Shown in pieces: positions 45,678-53,745 of a stretch of DNA of 64,000 bases. This DNA is from Streptomyces sp. Ag109_O5-1 (lineage in GTDB: Bacteria; Actinomycetota; Actinomycetes; Streptomycetales; Streptomycetaceae). Within the stretch, counting starts at the first letter, position 1, and every line of letters starts with the position of its first letter. Below the pieces are notes generated by a model. It saw only the letters and a list, made by a program, of their open reading frames with translations. It was not told the origin of the DNA and searched no databases. The stretch is taken from assembly GCF_003814875.1 (NCBI RefSeq), contig NZ_RKQF01000001.1:9858001-9922000 (forward strand), in the 5' to 3' direction. A program made the translations under genes and the position numbers.

Positions 45678-47531
45678 GTGATTACGGGACTGCCCTTGGC
45701 CCCGGCGGTGAAAGGATCCCGACGAACCAAGAGTCCACGGTCTGGCTGCGCCACCACGCCCGCTTCCGGCAGCAGCGCCACCGTCGGCGGCCCCAACCCC
45801 TACTGGCAGACCTGGACCTACGCCGCCGACGGCCAGCGCCAGACGCAGACCGACCACGACACCGCCGGCAACAGCGTCAACGACACCACCACGACCTACC
45901 ACTACCCGACCGCGGGCTCCGCGACCGACCAGCCGCACACGCTCGGCAGCACCACCGCCACCGGGCCGGCCGCGTCCGCGAACACGGCGTCCTACCACTA
46001 CGACGCCTCCGGCAACACGACCTCGATCCAGGGCGGAGCACTGGGCGACCAGACCCTGACCTGGAACCACCAGAACCGGCTGGACACCGACACCACGTCG
46101 GCCGGCGCCACCAGCTACCTCTACGGTCTCGACGGCGGCCTGGTGCTGCGCACCGACCCCACCCAGGCCACGCTCTACCTGGGTGACGAGGAACTGGTGG
46201 AGAACACCGCCACCAAGGCGGTGACCGGCACCCGCTACTACTCCGTCAACGGCACCACCGTGGCTGCCCGTTCCAGCAGCGGGAACATCCAGTACCTGAT
46301 CCCCAACCGGCAGGGCACCGACTACCTGTCCGTCGACTACCAGACCCAGGCGGTGACACGGCGTCAGTACCTGCCCTTCGGCGGTACCCGCGGCGCGGCC
46401 CCGTCCTCCTGGCTCGGCGACAAGGGCTACGTCGGCGGCACCACCGACACCGCGACCAGTCTGGTCAACCTCGGGATGCGCGAGTACGACACTCAGACCG
46501 GCCGCTTCGTCAGCCGCGACCCGCAACTGGAGGCCACCGACCCCTCACAGCTGACCGGCTACGACTACGCCGCCAACAACCCGGTGACCGGGAGCGACCC
46601 GACCGGACAGCGCTGGTTCAGCTCCCTGTCCAACGCGGTCTCCAGCCTGGCGGACACCGCCCAGCAGGTCATCGACCGGACCAACGCCCCCATGGCCGCA
46701 CTCGGCTTCGGACAGCTGCTGCTCGGCGCGGCCGCGGACGGCCTGGGTGGCGCGCTCATGGCGACCGGCATCGGGGCACTCGGACCGGGCGAGGCACTGA
46801 TCCTCGCGGGCTCCGCACTCGCCGTCACCGGCACCGCCACGGTGGCCTTCTCGGTCGCCGCACCGAACATCGCGTATGCCGTGCAGAACGGCGACGGCGG
46901 CGGAGGGGGCGATGGGGGTGGGTCCGACAGCTCGTCCTCCGAGGATCCGAGCCGGGACGCGGATGCACAGAAGCTGGCCGATGAGCACGGCGAAAAGGAA
47001 GGGCGCGAGGCGCCGCTCACCCTGGACAAGGCGTACCGCTCGCTGGACGGTGCCCCGGAGGGCACACGGGCTCGGGCCATGCCCAAAGAGAACGAACTGA
47101 AGGCTGAGCCGGGCGAACAGGTGGAGAACCCGGACATCGAGTACCTCGACCAGCAGGGCAACATCGTCGGCTACGGCGAGATCAAGACGATCATGAAGAA
47201 CAGCTTCAAGAGCTTCAACGGCCAACTCAGAGAGGCTGTCAAGCAGCTGCGCTGGCGCCAGGACTGGGCAGGGGGCACGGATGTCAACGAGGTCTTCATA
47301 CAGGTCCCGGACCTGGTTGATGCCTCGGAGGTGAAGGGGTGGGTCCGCCAGTACCGGAATCTGCGGATCAAGAACAACGGCGGCCTCGCCAAGGTCCGCG
47401 GGTTCCGTCTGCGGGTCTACAACGAAAGCGGTGACAGTCTGGGCAACTTCGATCTGGGCACCAACGCCGACGAAGGCCATTACGACGAACGTACCCATAC
47501 CTACTATTCGTCGAACGGGTACTCGTACTGA
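45678..47531 (+). CDS. Rhs-family orphan tip: C-terminal core plus PD-(D/E)xK-like toxin domain
   Basis: The frame begins with a non-Rhs leader; real Rhs starts about 45735 and codes YD repeats (YHYDASGNTTSIQ; WNHQNRLDTDTT) and the core end REYDTQTGRFVSRDPQLEA ... ANNPVTGSDPTG. A hydrophobic linker (GFGQLLLGAAADGLGGALM) and Gly/Ser-rich stretch lead to a C-terminal domain with NPDIEYLDQQGNIVGYGEIK, a PD...ExK pattern of restriction-fold nucleases, and a Q-rich helix. Full-length Rhs is over 1500 residues; this is an N-truncated tip, silent unless recombined into a full rhs gene. Toxin assignment is by motif only. Confidence 0.8.
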   Translation: MITGLPLAPAVKGSRRTKSPRSGCATTPASGSSATVGGPNPYWQTWTYAADGQRQTQTDHDTAGNSVNDTTTTYHYPTAGSATDQPHTLGSTTATGPAASANTASYHYDASGNTTSIQGGALGDQTLTWNHQNRLDTDTTSAGATSYLYGLDGGLVLRTDPTQATLYLGDEELVENTATKAVTGTRYYSVNGTTVAARSSSGNIQYLIPNRQGTDYLSVDYQTQAVTRRQYLPFGGTRGAAPSSWLGDKGYVGGTTDTATSLVNLGMREYDTQTGRFVSRDPQLEATDPSQLTGYDYAANNPVTGSDPTGQRWFSSLSNAVSSLADTAQQVIDRTNAPMAALGFGQLLLGAAADGLGGALMATGIGALGPGEALILAGSALAVTGTATVAFSVAAPNIAYAVQNGDGGGGGDGGGSDSSSSEDPSRDADAQKLADEHGEKEGREAPLTLDKAYRSLDGAPEGTRARAMPKENELKAEPGEQVENPDIEYLDQQGNIVGYGEIKTIMKNSFKSFNGQLREAVKQLRWRQDWAGGTDVNEVFIQVPDLVDASEVKGWVRQYRNLRIKNNGGLAKVRGFRLRVYNESGDSLGNFDLGTNADEGHYDERTHTYYSSNGYSY

Positions 47532-47631
47532 ATCGCCTGCTGTTCTCTGACCGCAGGCTGTGAGCCAGGACAGCGGCGGATGCGTACCGTGAAGGCGCGT
47601 CCGCCGCTGGTCCTGTCCGAAAGGCGCGTTT

Positions 47632-48310
47632 CTTGCCCTCGATGCTTTACCGAGTACGCGAGTTTTTTCCCGACGCGCCGAGTGCGCTGGCGCCGGCGCG
47701 GGAGATCTCGCGCGAGCTGGCCGACTGGGTCTCCATGGCCACGCCCCGAATGGAGCCGGTCACCACGGCGGAGCGGTACGCGTACGCCCTCTCCGCTTCG
47801 ACACCGCCCGCGTCTACGGGAACCAGGCAGAGCCCGGCGTCGGCCCCTGCCTGGACGAACTTCGGCGCCGCACCGTCGTGACGTTCGGCAACGAAGAGCC
47901 GAACTCCTGGTTCGCCGGCTACGTGACACTCCGCGCCGACCCGACCGACCTCTGGCCGCTGGGCGAGGGGCTGGCCCTCACTCTCTGGATTCGGCCTCGC
48001 CCTTCGGTGGTCCCTACAGCGAGCCGGACCCCGACTGCACCGATGAGGAACCGGATGAGATGGTGTCCCTTCTTGGCCCGCTGTCTCTGGACGTGAGCTG
48101 GGACTGCCGCTGGCGGGGTCTGTCGGAGTTCAAGGACTGCGGCGTGCAACTCTGCCTGAGTGGCGTCTGGAGGCGGGAGATCTTCGAGCCGTCCCCGGCG
48201 AGTTCGGCATCTGGGTCTCCCTCGGCAACCGCATCGCCTGGACGACCGAAGGCGAGAACTGGGGCCGCGAGTGCGGACTTTCGCTGGGCGAACCCCAGCC
48301 GGGTGGGTGA
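47632..48310 (+). pseudogene. Shattered gene after the Rhs tip, candidate immunity gene
   Basis: Starting with TTG-CCC at 47632 (LPSMLYRVREFFPDAPSALA), a protein-like sequence runs on through at least three frames: to about 47795; RFDTARVYGNQAEPGVGPCL ... WFAGYVTLRADPTDLWPL to about 47985; PFGGPYSEPDPDCTDEEPDE ... SLDVSWDCRW to about 48150; then LRAVPGEFGIWVSLGNRIAW ... to a stop near 48302. Its position directly after a toxin domain fits an immunity gene. If it is dead, the toxin cannot be neutralised, consistent with the silent tip. Frame breaks could in part be sequence errors. Confidence 0.6.
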
Positions 48311-48588
48311 CCCGGACGCCCGGATTCGCCAGCGATCAAGCAGCGGGTCCGCAGTTACGGAAGAGCCGCTGGTGCGGTATCAGGTCCGTCAACTGGCTCT
48401 CTCTGCGAAGCTACAGCGAAAGCGGCGGCAGTCTGGGCGCCTTGACCACTGGTCCGGAAGCACTGGTCAGGAGGGGCCCAGTCGTGGGAGGAATTGGGAG
48501 TTAGCGTGCAAGCCGGACTCGGTCGAGGGCGGGTGAGCGAAGGGCTCCTGACGGGTGAAAACCCAGGTCAGGCGCCATTTCGCAGGTG

Positions 48589-48735
48589 CTAGAAGAAGCC
48601 CAGCCTCTTCGGCGAGTACGACACCAGGAGATTCTTCGTCTGCTGGTGGTACACCATGCAAGGCGCCTTGACCAGGGGAAACGAAGGCCGGACTCACTAT
48701 GAGTGGGGTCGTGGCCCGTGCATGGTCCGGAGTCC
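48589..48735 (-). repeat. SYSPxxLGFF module, copy 2
   Basis: On the minus strand, a segment starting TCCGGACCATGCACGGGCC (48713-48730 on the plus strand as complement) leads to YHQQTKNLLVSYSPKRLGFF and a TAG stop (48589-48591). The upstream part is out of frame. After the stop a hairpin CCTGAC..GGGT/ACCC..GTCAGG (about 48547-48574) could terminate transcription. Confidence 0.6.
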
Positions 48736-48748
48736 GGAGGCGGCGAAT

Positions 48749-48764
48749 AGACGACTGGTCTACT
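48749..48764. promoter_or_regulatory. TetR operator of tetR
   Basis: AGACGACTGGTCTACT agrees at 14 of 16 positions with the perfect palindrome at 49431-49446. It lies just upstream of a TACGGT -10-like hexamer (48772-48777), which is six bases before the ATG at 48784, so the gene is probably leaderless and self-repressed. Confidence 0.7.
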
Positions 48765-48783
48765 CGGGTGCTACGGTCCTTGC

Positions 48784-49377
48784 ATGCCAGTCGCCACGCG
48801 CACCGCGGACACCCGTCGGATCATCCTCGATACCGCCCAGCGGATCATGGCCCGCAAGGGCTACTCGGCTGTCGGTATCAATGAGGTGCTCGCGGAGGCC
48901 GGCGTGCCGAAGGGGTCCTTCTATCACTACTTCGCCTCGAAGGATGCCTTCGGTGAAGCGATCCTCAAGAGCTACTTCGCGGACTACCTCACGGACATGG
49001 ACGGTATTCTCGCCCGCTCCGGCCAGTCGTCGGCCGAGCGGCTGATGGCCTACTGGCAGCAGTGGCGCGAGACGCAGAGCATCGAGGACTGCCAGGGCAA
49101 GTGCCTGGCCGTGAAACTCGGCGCCGAGGTCGCGGACTTGTCCGAGCCGATGCGTCTGGCCCTGAAGGAAGGTACGGGCGCCATCGCCGACCGCATCGAG
49201 CAGACGATCGTCCGCGGCCTGGAGGACGGCTCCCTCTCGGTCGACGGTGAGGCCCGCGATGTCGCACAGGCCCTGTACGACATGTGGCTCGGCGCCAGCA
49301 TCATGGCCAAGATCCACCGTAGTCCGGCCCCGCTCGACACCGCCACAGCGACAACCCGCAGGCTTCTGCACCTGTAG
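48784..49377 (+). CDS. TetR-family regulator (AcuR/YcdC-like)
   Basis: The 197-residue protein has the TetR helix-turn-helix (RIILDTAQRIMARKGYSAVGINEVLAEAGVPKGSFYHYFASKDAF) and an all-helical effector domain. Cys in IEDCQGKCLAV near residue 100 matches the TetR_C AcuR/NemR-type pattern, where cysteines sense electrophiles or quinones. The operator at 48749-48764 and an identical perfect site before the next gene indicate control of itself and of the DJ-1 family gene. Confidence 0.9.
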   Translation: MPVATRTADTRRIILDTAQRIMARKGYSAVGINEVLAEAGVPKGSFYHYFASKDAFGEAILKSYFADYLTDMDGILARSGQSSAERLMAYWQQWRETQSIEDCQGKCLAVKLGAEVADLSEPMRLALKEGTGAIADRIEQTIVRGLEDGSLSVDGEARDVAQALYDMWLGASIMAKIHRSPAPLDTATATTRRLLHL

Positions 49378-49430
49378 AAGACCCGCACCCCATGTCTGTC
49401 CGGTCATGGGGCCCCCGTTTCACCGTTATT

Positions 49431-49446
49431 AGTAGACTGGTCTACT
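49431..49446. promoter_or_regulatory. TetR operator upstream of the DJ-1 family gene
   Basis: AGTAGACTGGTCTACT is a perfect palindrome (7-bp arms, 2-bp centre) 17 bp before the ATG at 49464. A related site precedes the tetR gene. Confidence 0.75.
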
Positions 49447-49463
49447 CGCCCTAGGAGTGTGTC

Positions 49464-50153
49464 ATGAAGGTTCTGATCGTTCTCACCTCGCACGACGAGC
49501 TGGGGGACACCGGCCACAAGACCGGGTTCTGGCTGGAGGAGCTGGCGGCGCCGTACTACCGCTTCAAGGAGGCCGGCTGGGAGATCACCCTCGCCTCACC
49601 GAAGGGCGGACAGCCGCCGCTGGACCCCAAGAGCAACGAACCCGGCTTCCAGACCGACGACACCCGGCGCTTCGAGGCCGACCCGGAGGCGACCGACGCA
49701 CTGGCGAACACCGTGCGCCTCGACGTGGTCGCGGTCGGCGGCTTCGACGCGGTCTTCTACCCCGGCGGGCACGGACCGCTGTGGGACCTGGCCGAGGACA
49801 CCGTCTCCGCGCGGCTGATCGAAACCACTCTCCGCTCCGGCAAGCCGGTGGGACTGGTGTGCCACGCCCCCGGCGTCCTGCGGCACACCGTCAACGAGGA
49901 CGGCACCCCGCTGGTCTCGGGCAAGAAGGTCACCGGATTCGCCAACTCGGAGGAGGAGGCCGTCCAGCTCACCGATGTCGTCCCCTTCCTGGTCGAGGAC
50001 GAACTCACCAAGCTCGGCGGCGTCTACTCCAAGACCGGCGACTGGCAGCCCTATGTCCTGCAGGACGGTCTGCTGATCACCGGGCAGAACCCGGCGTCCT
50101 CGGCTCCTGCAGCCGACGCCCTGATCGAGATGGTCACCAAGGGCGGCGCGTGA
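49464..50153 (+). CDS. DJ-1/PfpI-family glyoxalase III / Hsp31-like protein
   Basis: The 229-residue protein has the DJ-1 nucleophile elbow VGLVCHAPGVL with the catalytic Cys near residue 132, and Glu/His residues typical of Hsp31-type glyoxalase III (TSHDELGDTGHKTGFWLEELA). These proteins convert methylglyoxal or protect against reactive electrophiles. The gene has AGGAG upstream and a TetR operator 17 bp before the ATG, next to a TetR with cysteines. This is a typical electrophile-response pair. Confidence 0.9.
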   Translation: MKVLIVLTSHDELGDTGHKTGFWLEELAAPYYRFKEAGWEITLASPKGGQPPLDPKSNEPGFQTDDTRRFEADPEATDALANTVRLDVVAVGGFDAVFYPGGHGPLWDLAEDTVSARLIETTLRSGKPVGLVCHAPGVLRHTVNEDGTPLVSGKKVTGFANSEEEAVQLTDVVPFLVEDELTKLGGVYSKTGDWQPYVLQDGLLITGQNPASSAPAADALIEMVTKGGA

Positions 50154-50261
50154 GCGCCTGGGGAACGCCTAGGCGGTCATGCGCCGCGAGCGCGTGACGG
50201 ACCCGGACCGAGCCGGCCCTCTACGCCGGCTCGGCCCAGGGGAGCCGGGCAGCATGGCGGG

Positions 50262-50505
50262 GTGACCGACCTGCTGTGGGATGACGTGAGGTGCTTCTTC
50301 GACCCGGACTTGATGGGGTCGTTGCCGGACGTACGTGTTCCGGGCGCCTCGGTGGAGGCATGGCAGGCAGTACTCGATCTCCTTGTGGAGAAGGGTTGGA
50401 GGTGCCAGTACTCCGAAGGAGAGGTGGTGCTTCCGGTGCCCCGGGCGGAGGCCGTGCTGTCCCGATCGGCGGATGCCGAGTGCCCGGAGCTGCGAGTCTA
50501 TCTCC
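50262..50505 (+). pseudogene. Conserved hypothetical protein, 5' half only
   Basis: GTG at 50262 codes MTDLLWDDVRCFFDPDLMGS and WQAVLDLLVEKGWRCQYSEG, a Streptomyces hypothetical family from memory about 150-200 residues long. After CPELRV near 50495 the frame runs into the reverse of the TIR gene. The C-terminal half is gone. Function unknown. Confidence 0.6.
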
Positions 50506-50756
50506 CTGCGAACCCAGTCCTCCGGGTCGTGCAGTCTCGTCCGGAAGTTCGTCCAGTCCGGCCCCACGACGGCCAGTAGGAGGTAACTGCGTCGCAGCGC
50601 GGTGAGCAGGGAGTCGGGATAGGCCTCGCCGGGAGCGATCGACCGCGACGCACGGAAGACGTGCTGCGGGCCGAAGCGGCGTGACAGCTCCTGGTCGATC
50701 AGGGCAGCGTTCTTCTCCCCGTCGCCTGTGCGGTAGTTGATGAAGACCTCTTTCAT
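50500..50756 (-). pseudogene. TIR-domain protein, truncated after about 85 residues
   Basis: ATG at 50756 codes MKEVFINYRTGDGEKNAALI, then HVFRASRSIAPGEAYPDSLL and LLLAVVGPDWTNF, the TIR (Toll_2) core found in bacterial effector and regulatory proteins. At WVRREIDSQL it runs into the convergent gene; the rest is lost. TIR proteins often cut NAD+ in phage defence. The neighbour upstream is a XRE-TPR protein, so this was likely a regulator-effector pair. Confidence 0.75.
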
Positions 50757-50769
50757 AGTGGTATCTCCC

Positions 50770-51189
50770 TCAGGAAGTGGACGAGCGCGATAACGTGCCG
50801 AGCCGCGGCCCGAGCTGACGTACGGAAGGATGATCCGAATATCGGGACAGGACGCCGGCCAGACGGCGCAGGTCGGTCGTGACGGTCGCTGAGCGCGCGG
50901 TCGCCACGCCGTCGAGCAGTGGCGCCGTCAGCGCACACGCATGGTCGATCTCGCCCGCCGATGCGTAGGCGAGCGCACGACGCACGCCGTACCGGACCTG
51001 CATACGCACCGCGTCCGGGCCGACCAGGGCGAGCTGCCGATCGAGTTCCTCACCCGCTTCCCGTGGCCGGCCGAGATCGACCAGGCACCAGCCGGTGACC
51101 ATGCCGACCGGGTCGGGAAGGTCCATGGAGCCGATCAACGGCCCGTCGGAGCCGTCCTCCTGGCGGGCGAGGCGACGGCTCATGAGCAT
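50770..51189 (-). pseudogene. XRE-TPR regulator, C-terminal fragment
   Basis: The 139 residues show the TPR-like repeats of large Streptomyces regulators: VTGWCLVDLGRPREAGEELD, RYGVRRALAYASAGEIDHACALTAPLLDG, SATVTTDLRRLAGVLSRYSDHPSVRQL. The helix-turn-helix part is missing; the fragment begins at the IS110 direct repeat (51192-51201). It ends 14 nt before the TIR ATG, so the two were an operon. Confidence 0.7.
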
Positions 51190-51191
51190 CG

Positions 51192-52562
51192 AGCTCTCTT
51201 GAAAATCACCTGCGGTGATACGCGTCGGCGCGGTTCACGTGGTCTGTTCGCGTGAGGTGATGGTGACGCCCTTGCCGAGGGCAGCGAGTTGGGCGATCAG
51301 GCGTCGGGTGTGGCGTTCTTTGCCGAGGCGGTTGGTGAAGTGATCGGGGCCGAGATCGCGGTAGGGCACGAGGTCGTGGAGGATGTGCCAGGCGGCGACG
51401 AGGATGGAGTGTCCGACGGCGAGGGTCGCGCGCTTGGCTCCCCGGTGCGGGACCAGCCGCCGAAATTACGCTCCCAGGTAGGTCGTCTTGCTGTGGGAGG
51501 CGCTGGCGCCGGCGATGAACAGAGCGGTCTTGAGCCAGGTGTCGCCGTGGCGGGTGCGTCCGGACAGCCGTCTGCCGGCTGACTCCTTGTTGCCGGGACA
51601 CACTCCGGCCCAGGAGGCGAGGTGTCCGGCGGTGGCGAAACGGGTCATGTCGATGCCGATCTCGGCGATCAGGACCTGGGCGAGGGTCAGGCTGATCCCG
51701 GGAATGGTGATCAGCAGGTCGACCTGCTGCCGCAGGGGCTGCAGCTGGCGGTTGATCTCCTCGCTCAGGCAGGAGATCCGGTTGTCGGCCTCGTCGATGG
51801 CCCGCAGCATCGAAGCGATCATGAACGCATGGTGCTCGTTGAAGTCACCGGTCAGGGCGCGGGTCAGCAAGGGGACCTTGCTCTGCGGACTGCCCAGGGC
51901 GAGGGACGCCAGCACCTGCGGGTCCCGTTCGCCCGCCACCAAGGCATCCAGCATGGCCCGCGCCGAGCGGCCGGTGATGTCGGTGACGACCGAGGACAGC
52001 TTGATCCCGGTGTCCTCCAGGAACATCGCGAGGCGGTTCACGTCGCGGGCCCGGTCCCGGACCGTCTCGGTGCGATACCGGGTCAGGTCCCGCAGCTGAC
52101 GGATGTCACGCGGGGGAACGAAAGAGGGGCGGACCAGGCCGTGTTCGACGAGCTTGCAGATCCACTGGCAGTCCTTCACGTCGGTCTTGCGGCCGGGAAC
52201 GGTCTTGATGTGCCGGGCGTTGAGCAGCCACGGCTCGATACCCTCAGTGGCCTCGAGCAGGTAGAACAGCGGTTTCCAGTACGACGCCGTCGCCTCCATG
52301 CCGATCCGGGCGATCCTGTTCTCCACCAGCCAGTCCCGCAGCTCCAGCAGGCCGTCGTTCATCGTGGAGAACGTACGGACCTCATAACGGGCGCGCTTGC
52401 CGGTGCCCGGAACCCGGATGCATACCTTGACATCCGCCTTGCCCAAGTCGGCGCCCCCGCACCGCTCCTCGATCACATCCATGTCCCGCCCCGCCCTTCC
52501 TCGCGTGCACCAGTAGCGGTGCCCGCCCATCAGGGACCACAGGATTCGAAGAAGCTCTCTTG
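51192..52562. mobile_element. IS110-family element flanked by a 10-bp direct repeat
   Basis: AGCTCTCTTG occurs at 51192-51201 and again at 52553-52562, on either side of an IS110-type transposase gene. This may be a target duplication or the two copies of a recombination core. The short ends (about 35 and 70 bp outside the gene) are less than IS110 elements normally have, so the true ends may lie farther out, particularly beyond 52562. Confidence 0.5.
51235..52482 (-). pseudogene. IS110-family transposase with an internal stop codon
   Basis: Codons run from ATG at 52482 to TGA at 51235-51237 (415 residues) in one frame except a TAA at 51466-51468 where FRRLVPHRGAKRA follows. The N-terminal RuvC-like domain (GADLGKADVKVCIRVPG; KTDVKDCQWICKLVEHGL) and C-terminal domain (ITIPGISLTLAQVLIAEIG, GDTWLKTALFIAGASAS) are otherwise intact. 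The stop removes the last 77 residues, including VAAWHILHDLVPYRDLGPDHF, so it is probably inactive. The lost codon was probably CAA. Confidence 0.85.
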
Positions 52563-52792
52563 CGTGCTCGCGGCAACACCACTGGACTCCTGCGCTCGGC
52601 CCCCGCGTCCGACTACCAAACGGGCTCAACGTTCGGCACCAAGCTCTATCGACGTCCTCCGGACGGGCACCAGCCCCGATTTTCCCGGCCACGGGGCGGG
52701 ACCGACAGGGCCCGGGATGACTACCAAGGGGCCCTGCACTCATGCATCCACCCGACCGAGATCACCCGGCCAAGTACCGTGTTGGGGTGGGA
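52483..52792. other. Gap between the IS110 transposase and the rhomboid-like gene
   Basis: This stretch holds the right 10-bp repeat (52553-52562) and no gene I can support. On the minus strand a short frame reads AQESSGVAASTQES up to the repeat, which may be the interrupted XRE-TPR gene continuing. It may also be IS110 end DNA encoding a bridge RNA; no clear structure was seen. Confidence 0.35.
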
Positions 52793-53632
52793 CTATTCGC
52801 CTGGGCAGCCCTCATCCTTGCTGCTAACAGGCGCGGTGCTGGTCAGGGAGGAAGCGCCGCAGTGCGTCTCGAACGGGGTACTCAACTTGACCCCCGTCCC
52901 GTCCAGTCTGTCGTGCGGTGTGACCCGACGCCGTGCTGGTGGCCGGGCCACAGAAGGTACGCGACCATTGGTACGCCCCTCGGTCTGAAGCGGAGCTGCG
53001 CGTAATGTCAGTCGGTGCAGGTAGCGGTGGCGGGCGTCGGACGACCGCAAACCCCATGCCAACAGCATGCCGGTGGACAGTGCTGTCACGTGGCCGACGG
53101 GAGTGACCCCCAGCGTGGTCAGGCCGCTCGTGATATGCGGTGCGCGCCCCGCGAGCGCGGCGAACGCGGCCCATCGGTGCCACCGTCGGGCCCCCGCTGC
53201 CACCACGGCGGCCAGGGCCGAGACGATCACGTAGGACGGGCCGACGTCCAGCGTCGTACGCAGCGCCGGGTCTGCTTGGCCCGCCGCGATCCGCGCTGCC
53301 AGCAGCCCCTCGCTCACCAGTGTGCCGAAGACTTGGCCGGCCGCGATCAGCGCGACCGCCCGCATGTTGCCGAACCGGAAGACGAGGAACGCCAGCACGG
53401 CCCCGGCGAAGGCGATGCTGCGCAGACAGGCCCAGGGATCGGCGCCGAACAGGAAGGCGGAGGCGATGAGCGCCTCCACAGGATGATCACCCATATTGGC
53501 CAGGTTGGTCGACGCCCAGACGTTCACCGCGTGATCACCGCCGTACGTCAGGGACGACACGGCGGCGAGCAGGGCGAAGCCCCAGGGCACAGGGGAGAAC
53601 CATCGGCGGGCGGGCGTCCGGGAGAAATCCAT
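52793..53632 (-). CDS. Rhomboid-like membrane protein
   Basis: The protein has about six hydrophobic segments. LDVGPSYVIVSALAAVVAAG resembles the G-x-S motif of rhomboid proteases and VTPVGHVTALSTGMLLAWGL the helix with the second catalytic His. If the spacing is right it is an intramembrane serine protease, but the typical GASG motif is replaced. ATG at 53632 is preferred over 53677. The last about 60 residues are Arg/Pro-rich and look non-native, perhaps because the 3' end was replaced. It is divergent from the sensor kinase gene. Confidence 0.65.
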   Translation of the reverse strand: MDFSRTPARRWFSPVPWGFALLAAVSSLTYGGDHAVNVWASTNLANMGDHPVEALIASAFLFGADPWACLRSIAFAGAVLAFLVFRFGNMRAVALIAAGQVFGTLVSEGLLAARIAAGQADPALRTTLDVGPSYVIVSALAAVVAAGARRWHRWAAFAALAGRAPHITSGLTTLGVTPVGHVTALSTGMLLAWGLRSSDARHRYLHRLTLRAAPLQTEGRTNGRVPSVARPPARRRVTPHDRLDGTGVKLSTPFETHCGASSLTSTAPVSSKDEGCPGE

Positions 53633-53693
53633 GTGGCCGACCCTGGCAAAGGGTGCCCGCCCCGCGGATCTGGCCATGGAATGACCAGCTGAT

Positions 53694-53711
53694 CTCTGTC
53701 TCTGGACAGAG
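53694..53711. promoter_or_regulatory. Inverted repeat in the rhomboid/kinase divergent region
   Basis: CTCTGTC-TCTG-GACAGAG (53694-53711) is a perfect 7-bp dyad between the divergent starts at 53632 and 53746. It is located 21 bp upstream of a TAGGGT -10-like box (53733-53738). Confidence 0.45.
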
Positions 53712-53745
53712 GCGGATGATCGCCCTCCCCGCTAGGGTCGGACGC

